Assembly (NCBI GenBank): GCA_014905825.1
Contig: JACGCN010000021.1
Location: 558,001 to 622,000, forward strand
Length of the DNA stretch: 64,000 nt
Direction: 5' to 3'
DNA from: Lyophyllum atratum
Lineage: Eukaryota > Basidiomycota > Agaricomycetes > Agaricales > Lyophyllaceae
Below, one piece after another: positions 1-10,367 of the stretch (positions within the stretch are counted from its first letter, which is position 1; each line of letters begins with the position of its first letter). Position numbers and translations under genes: made by a program. The notes beneath the pieces are model-generated. The model was given only the letters and a program-made list of their open reading frames with translations. It made no database searches and was not told the DNA's origin.

Positions 1-637
1 AACGCGCTCGGGGACGGCGTCGTACCCTGGAATAAGCACAGGAGCTGGGGGACTGATCAAATTAGGCATAAAGGTGAGAGGATCTATAAAACCGGAGTTG
101 GGAATGGCAGACATAGTAGATTTGGTGGATTGGAGTGGGTGTTGATGGGCTTGGGAGACTGATTTCCTTCCCCTCTCTTCCTCTCTTTTAAAACGAAATC
201 AAACTGGAGGTATTCCCAATTAGGGTGCTTAGGAAACTTATCTGGTCTGCCCAGAACGCAGCAATGCGACACATAATTGCCATTTTAGGCCAATCTTCAC
301 TGTTAAGATCTGAGGGCTGTGCCACCCTACTGATTTTATTTGATTTTGCATGGAGTGTGACATTCCTAAGTTCCTTTCTTGCTAGTGTTTGGAGGCCATG
401 TAAACAGTCTAAAAGTGTGTGCAGTGAAGTCCTAGGCATGTGACAGTCAATTTTTCGAAATTTTTCACCCAATAGCCCATGAGTTATAGCTATTTCTTTG
501 ACCGCCTTATCCTTATTATGGGTATTGATTGACCGCTTAGTTATGGGGGCTGAAACGTCGTCATTGGCTGGAGACACTTCTCCCATTGTTCTCCCAATCA
601 GGGGAACAATGGGCAAATTTTTGGGACATTTTCGCAC
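1..637 (-). pseudogene. Unidentified ORF, frameshifted copy
   Basis: Counterpart of the open frame at 10368-11270. An extra A in the run at 190-193 shifts the frame and gives an immediate stop, leaving about 149 codons, and the downstream part runs off the window. The protein contains a stretch that begins SAIPNSGFIDPLTFMPN in the intact copy. I do not recognise the family. It lies just downstream of gag-protease-like debris (676-1176, same strand), so a retroelement origin is possible but not shown. Confidence 0.5.
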
Positions 638-675
638 TGCCTTGGGAGAGGTGATGGATGCAGATCTGGAGGTAA

Positions 676-1176
676 TTAATTCAGATCTGAAGATTCTGTC
701 TTGATCATGCCTACAAATGGTTCAAAGGGGTCAGGGGAGCGTCCTGGACTCTCTAAATTGAAGGAATATTCATCTACCAGCAGTTCTGCTAGTGCTGAAG
801 GGTCAGTTGGGTCTTCATAAATTACATACACACCCTCTGCTCTTGTCTCAATGTCAATAATCCCAGGTAACCCCAGCTCTTCTGCCAATCCAGTGCTTTC
901 TGTCTCAACTGATAGAGAATTATCTGCTTTAATTACTGCTGGGTCCCTTCCTGGAGCTGTTTCTTGAGGGTCATGCAGTCCAGTGTCAAGAGGGGATGGC
1001 CTGGGTTCACCTGACATATGTAGCCTGTTAAGTATGCAATAAATTGTGTAACCAATTTCGCTCTGGGGGTCAATTAAATGCACATAGACTCCTGTCTCGT
1101 CATCCTCAAGGGTTAGGAAGTTGGGAAGGGCTTGTAACTTCTTAGGGTCATGCTTGATCTGGTGAGGTCTTTACAC
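676..1176 (-). pseudogene. Retroelement gag-protease-like remnant, copy 1
   Basis: Open minus-strand frame from just after the TAA at about 1175 down to 676. Its residues ETRAEGVYVIYEDP followed by AELLVDE resemble the segment after the retropepsin of the gypsy-like gene at 21648-22040 (ITERTDGTYLIFTD, then YDLLVED). This supports a shared ancestry with a Ty3/gypsy-type gag-protease region. No catalytic DTG is visible here, no RT follows, and the frame is isolated, so it is a fragment. The same fragment is repeated at 11309-11809. Confidence 0.45.
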
Positions 1177-1349
1177 TCCCCCACCTAATCCTATCAGATC
1201 CGATCGGACTCCTAGGACATCCTAGGACTCCGATCAGACTAGTTGGCACTACAAATCATCAATAAATGATAGACTTTGGACCATCCGAGTCCGAGAAAAT
1301 GCTATCGGAGTCCGATCGGACATCGGATCGGACTCGGACTCCGATCGGA
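1169..1349. repeat. Palindrome-rich block with tccgatcgga motifs, copy 1
   Basis: Contains several copies of the self-complementary tccgatcgga and cctaggacatcctagg-type palindromes. It begins with ctttacactcccccaccta at 1169-1187. The reverse complement of that 19-mer stands at 21693-21711, there also directly beside agtccgatcggact (21680-21693). On the opposite strand it reads as a polypurine tract followed by TGTAAAG, which could be an LTR boundary, but no second LTR was found. The copy-2 equivalent is 11802-11982. Confidence 0.7.
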
Positions 1350-1659
1350 TTTTGTCGGCCTGCCAGATGTCGACAAGTGCGTTCCCGATCTGGCCAGCGT
1401 TGCTACTCGCCAGGCGAGCACCAAACGGGTGAACGTGATCGATGTAGAAGTTATCCTCAAAGGAGGCGACGAGATATGGTTCATGATCAGGGAGGGCGGG
1501 ACAAGTGCAATGGAAAGCCTTGATGACGAACGCGATGCCCTGAGTGCCAGGAGGAGCATCGGCGACCTTTGAATAAGGGATGAGTATGGGAATGAGAACA
1601 TTGAGAAGACGTGGACGTGGAGAGTGGAGTAGGCGAAGAAACAAGGAATGGAAGTTCAT
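1249..1659 (-). pseudogene. Reverse-transcriptase fragment of a DIRS-order retrotransposon, copy 1
   Basis: About 136 codons. The residues DAPPGTQG, then FYIDHVHPFG, then GQIGNALVDIWQA align in order and spacing with the RT of the tyrosine-recombinase retrotransposon at 43-45 kb (TAPPGTEA, FWLDHDCPFG, GEIADASVDIWKA). The catalytic VDD segment expected next is missing: the frame runs into the tccgatcgga palindromes. It is therefore a truncated RT from a related DIRS-order element, not from the gypsy or copia elements nearby. No recombinase or split repeats accompany it. Confidence 0.7.
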
Positions 1660-1679
1660 AGGGGAACGCGGTGTGGAGA

Positions 1680-2125
1680 AGGCCCGGGGAGTAGGGGATG
1701 GGAAGTGGTGAGTCCCGGGGAGTAGGGGATGGGAAGTGGTGAGTAAAGAGTGGGGAGTGAGGGAGTCAAGAGTTGGGAGTAGAGAAGTGGAGAGTAGCGA
1801 GTAGGGAGTAGAGAGTGGGGAATCGGGAGTGGCGAGTGAGAGGCAAAGGAGTGGCGAGTGAGAGGTAAAGGAGTGTGGAGTGTGGAGTGGGGAGTGAGAG
1901 GTAAGGGAGTGGCGAGTGGGGAGTGAGAGTGGGGAGTGGGGAGTGAGAGGTAAAGGAGTGGCAGTGGCGAGTGGGGAGTGAGAGGTAAAGAAGTGGCGAG
2001 TGGCGAGTGGCGAGTGGCGAGTGAGAGGTAAAGAAGTGGCGAGTGGCGAGTGGCGAGTGGGGAGTGGGAGGTAAAGGAGTGGGGAGTGAGAGGTAAAGGA
2101 GTGGCAAGTGGGGAGTGGGGAGTCC
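1680..2125. repeat. Purine-rich minisatellite (gagtggggagtg/gagaggtaaag), copy 1
   Basis: About 445 bp of degenerate tandem units built from gagtggcgagtg, gagtggggagtg and gagaggtaaaggagtgg. The strand is almost pure G/A with scattered T and C. It abuts, by about 170 bp, the start of the spliced gene at 2299. The long minus-strand frame across it (Ser/Pro/Leu/Thr repeats) is a by-product of the repeat and not a gene. Confidence 0.9.
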
Positions 2126-2298
2126 TTGTCGATCTAGTGACAACTACGCACGCGATTACAGCCTCTATACACCAGTATTAACAGACATTATCTGATCTCC
2201 TCCTAAAAACAGGCGTATAAGTGTCCAACCATTGAGCATACAAGTGTTCCAGTGTCCCCTCATTTCTTCCTAAACCAATAATATTGCGCATAACCTCA

Positions 2299-3654
2299 AT
2301 GACTTCTTCCTCCAGGTTCACCCCACGCACCACCTTCCCGATCCTGAATCCCACCAAGACTTTGTTGGGCTTGGCCCAGGGGTTGGCAGATAACATCTCT
2401 AGGGCCACTTCCCTCTCCATTCACAGTGCGACGGTTAACGCAGACCCAGCGAAGGTCGACAAAGATACGGAGTTGTCAGAGATCTCCACTTATGTTACAG
2501 CAGCAGCCATCGCTCTCTTGATGTTTGAAGAAAAGGTATTTCCCATGCTAGTTCCTACCATGGCCTTGCTAATATTTGAAGAAAAGCTTTTCCCCATCCT
2601 TGTCCCAACCACTGAGGATGAGCGTGTGAACATCAGTGCTCGGACATATGATTATCTGGAACGGACCGCAGTGGTCGTTATCTCGAGCTTGAGTTCCGGC
2701 ATTCGCCACCTCCACCAATGTAAGTCATCAGAGCTATTATTTTGGTTGAGGTTTGATAATGTGAACCAGTCAATGCTTATACCGACCCACGCGCTCCGGC
2801 TTTAAAGAAGGCCTGCTGTATACATCTTACGGCATGGTTCAAAAAGCAATTTGCAGCCGCACAAGTTGCTTTGTCCGATATAAAGTCCAGGCCAGAGTTC
2901 AACGAGGTACCTGCTACCGGGAACAGCCTGGCTAGGCGGTTCGAAGATCTGATCGCCTTCATCCTCGAAAACTGCGAACACATACAGGATGTTCCACCCG
3001 TAGTCACGACGCTGTTTGGGCGGTTGGAAGGGGTATGTGCACCTATCGGTTTAATTTTTCTCCTTCTGACAATCTGGAATTTGGGGAGTCCCTATGGGGA
3101 TCTCTTCCTCAATTGGATCTACGTGTTGTTTTTCAAGAAGCCCGGAGGGGAAAATAATCTGTTGGACGCTTGGGAAAAATGGATGGCCCATCCAGGGGTC
3201 ATAATTCACATACCGAAGATTATTGCAGAGGCCGAGGTCAATTTGGAGAGCAGAATGTACAAGACGTGGTTCCCGCCCAAAGTGTGTATCGTAGGACTTG
3301 TCATGGTAAGTGCCTGCTCATTTGCATCATTCTTTTGATCTCATCACGGTGTAATGTAGCTCGTCTCTGCGGGCATTGCAGACCACCCACTGTACGGGGG
3401 CGCCCAGCCCTTCTGGCGAGTACACTCAAAATTTGCCCAAGATCTTTTCTCCGCAGTCACCAGAGAGGCAAGCAGGGATGCCCTTTGGTATCAGGAGCAA
3501 AAACGATGGATCCCCGTTGCGGCGGAGAAACTGTGAGTGGCAAGGCCTTCAATGTCTGTTCTCAATCTAACCGGAAATTCCTCTCTGTAGTGACGGCGTC
3601 CGCAATAGCTTCCTTCCATCGCTCCTTGGCTCAGCTTCTTGGTTGACTCTGTAG
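2299..3654 (+). CDS. Unidentified spliced gene, copy 1 (about 397 aa)
   Basis: I reconstruct four exons: 2299-2719, 2770-3305, 3360-3532 and 3591-3654. The introns are 50, 54 and 58 nt, all GT-AG with gtaagt/gtaagt/gtgagt donors, and the frame stays open across all junctions to a TAG stop. The start is the ATG at 2299; an earlier start is not excluded. The middle holds a strongly hydrophobic stretch (APIGLIFLLLTIWNLG, then FLNWIYVLFF) and a second one (VCIVGLVMLVSAGIAD), so membrane association is possible. The C-terminal part is polar (FWRVHSKFAQDLF). I do not recognise the family; it could be a fungal NLR-type N-terminal domain or a lineage-specific protein, but nothing decisive is visible. 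The identical copy is at 12932-14287. Confidence 0.7.
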
Positions 3655-5360
3655 GTGTCATGTGTAAGGGAAGCGTGACCTCGTCCGCCCTCAGGCTCCC
3701 TCGACTCACTTCACGTCACAATGATCGGTCGACCGCGCCCGCTACCTCTTGTTCTCGACGGTCCCAGGCGCGCGATCCCCTAACCACTCTTAATGTACTT
3801 GTATCACCCTCTACCCTATCTGACTCGCTCTCAGACTCCAAACCTTGATTCCCTACCGTACAGTTGACATCCGAGCTCGTATATATATCGTGTATGTATG
3901 TAGGAGCTACTCTCAGAGAAATACGACCAGTTACAACAGTCTCTCGTCTGATCTCAACCCCCATTTTTGTGTGACTAAACCGTGTATCATGCTTTCTTCA
4001 CATCATGATTTGCGTCACAATGTCCGGTGATCACCCTGCCGCACCCTCGTCTCTTCCTCTCTGTGACCGTTGCCTCGATTCGACCATCCGGTACCTTCGT
4101 CGTTCTCTTTGTCTTTACTCTGCATTCCAGTCTATTATTCCTATTTGTCTTGAGACAAGTCTCTATCCCTAACAAACCCCATGAACATTCTCAGATGACT
4201 ATGTACACTACCAAACTCGCCGGACTCCTATGTATCCTTTTGTATATATATCCCCGTAGTAGTTAGTGAATACTCAGTTTGTGTTGTTGGTTTCCATACT
4301 TGTATCCTGACAGTAAGAGGGACTGAGTCCCCCGAATACGCCCAACTTGTATGCACTCTGATGATGGTCAGGACCCTGACTGACCTCTTTCTGACACCTC
4401 TGATGTCATCGCATTGCAGCCGGCGGATTTTCATGGTAAATTTTAGTTGGTATGACGTCATGAGCACATGTCCATTGCCATGATGTTCCCATCGGCGTGC
4501 GCAGCAAGCTGTATGCTACGGCTGCTACGCGAGCTGTGTGCAGCCACTATAGCATGTAAGACATGTAAAATATGTGTAAGATGGTGGTGTCAGCCACTAT
4601 AGCATGTAAGACGTGTAAAATACGTGTAAGATGGTGGTGCGATGTAATTGGTAATTGTCCCAGGAGTCCTATCGGAAAGTGAGGGCGTGCATGTGAATAA
4701 TTCTTATTGAGATTAGAAAGTAATGTCTTGCACTTTGATGTATCAGCACTTATGCACTGGTCCTGCACTAGCTTACATCTATGTCTTGAGATCGTAAAAG
4801 GCTCATACACAGCATGTCACAATATCATGAAGGCTTATGGCCGGCTCACAACCATGTCACGATGCTATGAATGAAAGGTTCTCTTACAACCACTAAGCAT
4901 CAGCCTTGCAACGGTACAAAACCATTTACTGCGTAGCTCGTCAATCAATCAGAGGATGTATTTGAAACTATTCAACATCGCGGAAAATGTACGCGACGTA
5001 CCGAACACCGGACATGGCTCCTGGAGATCGACTCTCTCCACTGCTAGGCCATCGCGGTCGGGCTTGCTGTCCCCTCCGAAGATGTCCCAGTCCCATCGAC
5101 CCCCAGTCCCCGCCGTCCCAGCTCCACTCGACACGGCCGATTTCCTTGTTCCATCCAGTGTGCAAGGAGAACCTTCATTGACCCAGATTATGTCGTGAAT
5201 CAAACATGGTGACACAACTGACCAGCATGAATTGTTCGTATCTGGATTGTCGAGTTGAGGCAGGGCGAGGCCCGGAAGGCGACCAGTAAAAACCCAAAGA
5301 CCTGACTATTAAATATAAGCGTCACATATAATGTATAACGGATGAAAAGACTCACACATT
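3655..5360. other. No convincing gene; contains a 2 x 50-bp tandem repeat (copy 1)
   Basis: Only short, unconserved frames on both strands. A 50-bp unit starting cagccactatagcatgtaag is repeated at 4541-4590 and 4591-4640 with three substitutions. A tatatatatc stretch occurs near 3880 and tatatatatcc near 4245. The copy-2 equivalent is 14288-15993, with the tandem repeat at 15174-15273. Confidence 0.7.
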
Positions 5361-5363
5361 CCA

Positions 5364-5692
5364 CTATCGAAGGAGATCCGCAACGCGTGCTTCGGCATCG
5401 TCCTTGACAGGATCTTCGAAGTAGTCAACGATAAAGTAACAGACTTTGCTCCTAGAAACCATTGGGGCTCTTGTCAACGTCAAGTCAGGATCCTGAATGT
5501 CTAAATGAAAACCTGAAAAGCATTTGGGGGCTTGACAGACCAGTATTGTGGAGAAACACACCCTAATGAGCAGCCCGGTCTGCAGATATCCATATCCCAT
5601 CCAAACCTTTGTGGGTCACCCTTTTTGAACACATCAAGAGCACGGAAATAGCTGCCTGAAGCGTGGTCACTTGTTTTTATCCTAGATCGCAT
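5364..5692 (-). pseudogene. Possible decayed gene fragment with one intron, copy 1
   Basis: Two minus-strand frames join over a 47-nt GT-AG intron (gtgttt donor, ttttcag acceptor near 5518-5564), giving about 90 residues that end ARVADLLR. The stretch SRSKVCYFIVDYFEDP faintly resembles the IDFG-type segment of basidiomycete kinase-like proteins, but no full kinase motif is present. An adjacent region up to about 6060 shows no continuation. Low-confidence call; the copy-2 equivalent is 15997-16325. Confidence 0.25.
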
Positions 5693-6119
5693 CCACGGAG
5701 CTTTGGACAGACAGTGAGCAAGAACTTAAGTTGTCTGATGAATTCGAGTTACGTGCGACAATGACTTACCCATCACGTTCAAACTCAATTGGACAAGGAA
5801 GCTAACCAATGATATCGTGTTAAGGGCCGCGGTTTGATCGTGAATCGATACCTACTACAGCATTCGGTGTGGCTTTGCACATATTCAGCTAGTTGGCGAT
5901 GTGTTCCCTCGTATTCATAGTGTCATCACCTCTTGCATCTCCAGCACCAGTCTGGAGCTACATAGCAGAAGATATGACCTTTCCATTCTCATCTAAGATC
6001 ATGTCTGGCACTCACCATTTCATAGAAGGTCTGGACATCTTGTTCGGAATCATCGAGCATTCACCATGCTAGATCATCCCGCAGCCCGCTGTATTCAACA
6101 TTGGTGTGCGCCTGTCCGG

Positions 6120-6330
6120 GATATTCCGCTCTCCTTGGTTAGCGTGCAGAAGATTCACTGGCGTGACCATGCTCGTTAAAGACGTGCATGATGGTTCGGT
6201 TGGCGTGCATGATGGTTCAATCGGCGTGCATGACACTCGACTGGCATGCATTGGTGTTTAAGTGGTGTGCAAGGAGCGTGGCATCGGCGTGGGCCTCGCG
6301 TGGTGGTGGCTGTGCTAGCGTGCACCCTTT
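6120..6330. repeat. Imperfect tandem repeats of a ggcgtgcatgatggttc unit, copy 1
   Basis: Around 6175-6260 a roughly 20-bp unit (gcgtgcatgatggttc and variants) repeats about four times, then decays. A tatatatact TATA-like box lies at about 6395. The surrounding frames on both strands are repeat by-products. The copy-2 equivalent is 16753-16963. Confidence 0.6.
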
Positions 6331-6719
6331 TGACAATTACAACCCACCAAGCCTTTTGGCGGGTTCCTACACCTCTCACCGCAGTCTGCACAGTATATAT
6401 ACTTGGGACGCTCATATCAACTGTTTATTCACGCTTACAGTGTCTAACACTAGTGTTTTTTCAGCAGCAAGAATTACTGTCTTTGAGAACAGATATCACT
6501 GTAATATGACCACCTGAGCACCAGCAAGGACACCAGAGCCGGGTTGAATTTTCTGCAAAGCGTTTTTACAAGCATTTACTACAGGGTTTCACGAAGGTTC
6601 CAGTAGGCTGCTAATACGGCTACCAAACCCAAAGACCCCCTGAAGTGGTTTGGCCCAAGTATCTTGCGTATGCACTGGAGGAGATGGGAACGCACCCTCC
6701 CAGATAATTGAAAACCTCA

Positions 6720-8389
6720 GTAAATTTAATGAATGCGTTGGACATGGATTCCCCACCCTTATCCTCTTGAAGCGCCAAGATTTTCGCATCGAAATGGTTC
6801 TCTGTGTACGCTTTGAAGGTCTGGAATGCAATGTGTCGCTTTTTCGCCTAAGACCCATCGCAGCTTTAAAGCTGGTGCAGTCATCAATGAATGTAACCCA
6901 GTAATGGCTGCCTTGCTGTGAGGTAACCGGCAGAGGACCATGGAGGTCACTGTGGATCGATTCAAGTGGCTTAGAAGCACGACTAGGGAAAGGATTTGAG
7001 CGCATTTTGCCAGCCAAGCATGGCTCACAAATTGGATCAGGCTTCTGAGACGATTTCAACACAAGCCCAGTCACCAGCTCATCCTTGATCATCTTCTTGA
7101 CATGTGCATAATTGTGATGTGCAAAGCGACGATGCCATAGGGTCAGATCAAGGGGAAGCGTCGAGGTAATGCCTGCAAACTCCGAAATTGGTTCAGTGGA
7201 TCCATCCAAACGTGCAGAGTTGTTGGAGTTAATGGATGCACAGAACAACTTCTTTCCATCTAAACCGAAATGCATGGCTTTAGAATCAATGTGGATATGA
7301 TAGCCTTTATTTCGAGTTAAGTATAGACAGGATAGAAGGTTGTTTCGGAGTAAGGGGACATGCAAGACTCTGGTAAACTCTATAGCTCGGAGCTCCTTGC
7401 CATTGACTATTGGCTTGAAAACTACAGAACCAACTCCAGCTGAATAAATAAGCGTGTTGTCTGCTAACCTGATTGGAATGCGACAGGGGGTATAGTTGTG
7501 AACCCAATTTTGGTGGGGCGTCATGTGAGTAGTGGCGCCTGTGTCTGCAATCCAATCAAAGTCAGCATGGAGCTGAAGCGGAGTAGAGAGATCAGAATGA
7601 TCTGGGAGACGAGTACTTGCATTTCCAGCGAATTCCTCGGGGGTGTCCTTGGCAGCATTAGCCTGTTCTGAGCGCTTTTTTGTTAGAACAGGCAAGCGCA
7701 GGGATGTCAGGTTAGACAGCTACAAGCTGAAGTCCGAAGTTAGAAACTAGTTTATTGAGGAACTGACTGATCTACTCACCTGAAGTCCGAAGTTAGAAAC
7801 TGGGGACTTCAGGTCAATCTAATCTACTATATATACTGTGCACCAGAAGGCTGTGTGCACTGGTTAGATGGTAGCTAAGGAAACTGATCTGGTCAACAGG
7901 CAGTGTAGTAAGTCACCATCAAGATGGTGATGCAACCAACACAGCCTGCAACACAGGAATGCTGTACAGTAACAACCATCTTGATGGGAGATAGGTTGGG
8001 AACGAGATTAGATAGCCCAGAAGGCGTTTCTAACATTTTTCTGGCGTGGCCTTCGTGCATTGTCTTTAGCCTGCTTCTGTGCCCTTTGGTCTTTCTTTAG
8101 TGCTTTCCACATCTGCACAGAGTCATCAGAGATTCCTTGAAAATGAATCCTCTGGTCAGGCTGGACCATTAAGTAGATGTGACCAGCTGCCTTCTCAGCT
8201 AGCAGTTCCCAGGCATCGACGGCAGCATGGTCCGTGGAGGTGCGGGGTGATGACACAGGCAGAGAAGATTTGCCTGAAACAATGCGCCAGAGGCCCTGGG
8301 ACAGGCTTGCATTTCACCTGACCAGGTGGGATAACTGGTAGCATCGAGTTTGGCAAAGCCAAGTTTGGTGGTGTTGGAATTGGATGATG
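6720..8389 (-). mobile_element. Truncated Ty1/copia retrotransposon (gag and 5' pol)
   Basis: Minus-strand copia remnant. Gag starts at the ATG near 8389 (MSSSNSNTTKLG, then a YPTWSGEMQA segment typical of UBN2-like gag), with a frameshift near 8255. Pol has the retropepsin-like ADTGATTHMT, the GAG-pre-integrase LWHRRFAHHNYAHVKKM with CEPCLAGKM, and the integrase start HSDLHGPLPV and YWVTFIDDCT. A frameshift near 6840 precedes the core integrase, and the element stops abruptly at 6720, where the duplicated segment begins. RT and RNase H are absent. Removing the solo LTR at 7681-8035 joins gag to pol in one frame. Dead element. Confidence 0.85.
7681..8035. mobile_element. Solo LTR, 355 bp, TTTTT target duplication
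   Basis: Begins TGTTAGAA and ends TTCTAACA, the TG...CA form with short inverted ends expected of an LTR. It is flanked on both sides by TTTTT (7676-7680 and 8036-8040), a 5-bp duplication. Inside are a ctatatatact TATA-like box near 7826 and two copies of gtccgaagttagaaact. It sits in the copia gag-pol frame: deleting it and one TTTTT gives RPRQK followed directly by KRSEQANAAK in one frame on the minus strand. Good example of a nested insertion followed by LTR-LTR recombination. Confidence 0.85.
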
Positions 8390-8439
8390 ACATGATGGCG
8401 CTTTGGGGTGTTTTGAACACTATGAATCAAATGGAATAC

Positions 8440-10281
8440 AACCAAGTTCCAGCAACAATGAGCTGGCAGGGTTCCAATTTGAGCCTTCAGGAATGTGTGC
8501 AGCAGAAAAGGCGAGGTATAGTAAATGTAGGTATGTAACTGCTGACTTCCCAGTAAAGGACATAACACTGGTAAAAAGACCAGTGGCTGCCGTTAGTTCC
8601 CAAGATAGTAGTCTTCTTCTCGTTTGGACGACAGCTCAGGCATGTCCGCATCCTTTCGTTTGGACCATTAGAAGATGCCATCCGCATCCTTTCGTCTGGA
8701 CTATTAGACTTCCAGATGCCATCCGCAACGAGAGTCGCAATATCCACACCGTTGTCTGCTGGGAACGATAGCTCATTACTCTCCATCAGGGGCGCAGAAA
8801 TAGAAGGGGAGGTTGTCAAGCCATGGTATGCATGCGGAGTAATGTCTGCGAGAGTTCCAGTGAAACGATCGAACATGGGAGGGGTGTTACGGCTGTATAT
8901 CCTCGGTCAGTTACTTCGCCTATGTGGGTGAGGAAGCAATTTAGGGTTCTTATAGCGTCCACCTGGGTGATGATATCCGAATTGGTTGACAAAGAACTGA
9001 GACTCTGCGTCAAACAGAAGAGGCGACGTAGATAGTGGAGGATATTGTAGTGCAGTAGTTCGCAAAATCAGGTCGTCATCGGAACGCGTAGAACTATCAG
9101 AGTACCACTGGAGGGCAGGTGGGCTTGGCCTCGCTGGATCTGACATGGGATTCACTGAGGCAAGAAAAGTGCGTATAGTTGATGACACTTCATCTAGGGT
9201 ATTGAATAGAGGTTCCCCATCGGTTCTAGAGGATCTCGATACCACGGGGGTAGCAGGAGCCTGCAGCGATAGTGTACGATCTATGGGTGCTTCCTCAACA
9301 GGATGTCAGGAACAGATGCGGATTCGGGTTTACGGGCAGATAATGGAGGAGTGGAAGGTTGACCGGAAAAGCCCAAATCACCTTGAACGGAATCCTTGGG
9401 ATATGGCACAAGAAACGCGCGACGTGCAGGTACCGTACTGGTTAGCGTAGGCGGACTATATCACGCCTGCCTAGGTGTATCTGGAGATGTCGTAACAATT
9501 CTCGGTGGTCGAGGGGTATCAGGCCGACGTGTTTCGGATGTGAAGCGAGAGGACTGCGAGGCACCGGAGTTAAAATGGCAGGTGGTATGGCGGACACTGG
9601 AGATGTTTCTGCTGCTCCCAAATCAATTGCGAGCTGGATGGCACGGGCGGCGTGTGGATAGCCAGTCGCAGGCACCTGAGCAACAGGGTGTCGATACGGG
9701 TGTGAAATGTTACCTAGGTCTAGGTTCTGATCAAATCTAACTGCCCGAAATTGTAGAGACTCACGATTGGGACGCCTGTTCCCCCGTGACGTAGAGTCAG
9801 TAGACGGGTGCAAGGTCCTATATGCGCGGATAGGCGCGGATGCGATGGTTGAGGCATCTTGGACAGCTAAGTCGTTTGTAGGAAGGGGATCGGAAGTAAC
9901 TGGTGGACGCGGGACCGATAGAAGGGTGTCGGGGATGATAGAGATGGATCGAGCCGGTGCTGGGAGACCAGGCGGGTATAAGGGTGGTGTAGGCCGGACA
10001 CGAGGTGCACAGAGGGAGTCTTTGTCGTCGTCAGAGCTGATAGTGCAGTCCTCGTCGGAATCCTCCGTAACCCTTTCTAACTGCTCAGATCTCGTGCCGT
10101 CTGTTGTGCAAAGTGTGGGATCACGATTGGCGAGGGGAATAGTGGGCGTGATAGACGGGTTCAGAACGAGTCCAAACAGGCTGCTAGAGATGTTCATAGG
10201 ACAAGGGAGACTGCGAGGATCAGCCTGTGAGGTTGGCAATAACATGGAAGTAAGGATAGCCGCCGGGGCTGTTGCTGACAA
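8440..10281 (-). pseudogene. Decayed unidentified ORF, downstream part
   Basis: Consecutive minus-strand frames (9442-10281, 8907-9245, 8487-8876), rich in Ser, Pro, Thr and Arg with an acidic patch (DSDEDCTISSDDDKD), look like one protein broken by several frameshifts. They continue the frame at 10368-11270 through a segment 10220-10531. A short tandem duplication (gatgccatccgcatcctttc) at about 8655-8720 lies inside. I do not recognise the family. 8390-8486 shows nothing definite. Confidence 0.4.
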
Positions 10282-10367
10282 GGACGAGGTCGCAGGAATC
10301 GCCGGTACGTAGCGATGAATTGGAAGAATTGCCCCAGAGATCGGGTCGTGTTCCGCGGTGCCGGCTG

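Larger units (their letters stand above)
1..6719. repeat. Long direct repeat, copy 1 (left end outside window)
   Basis: This segment recurs at 10635-17352 in the same orientation. Reading both copies, I found two differences: an A-run of four at 190-193 against three at 10824-10826, and G at 3215 against A at 13848. Translations of all other frames examined are identical between copies. The right edge is sharp: identity stops after position 6719 (17352 in copy 2). The left edge cannot be seen because copy 1 already matches at base 1. It carries retroelement debris, a minisatellite and one spliced gene, so it is a segmental duplication of genomic DNA and not one transposon. An assembly artefact is possible. 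Confidence 0.95.

Noticed and set aside
1680..2125. Repeat array as a possible CRISPR
   Set aside because: Units are degenerate, contiguous and without unique spacers, in a eukaryotic context: a minisatellite.
1766..2143. 125-codon Ser/Pro/Leu/Thr-rich frame on the minus strand
   Set aside because: Produced by the tandem repeat; no start context, no domain.
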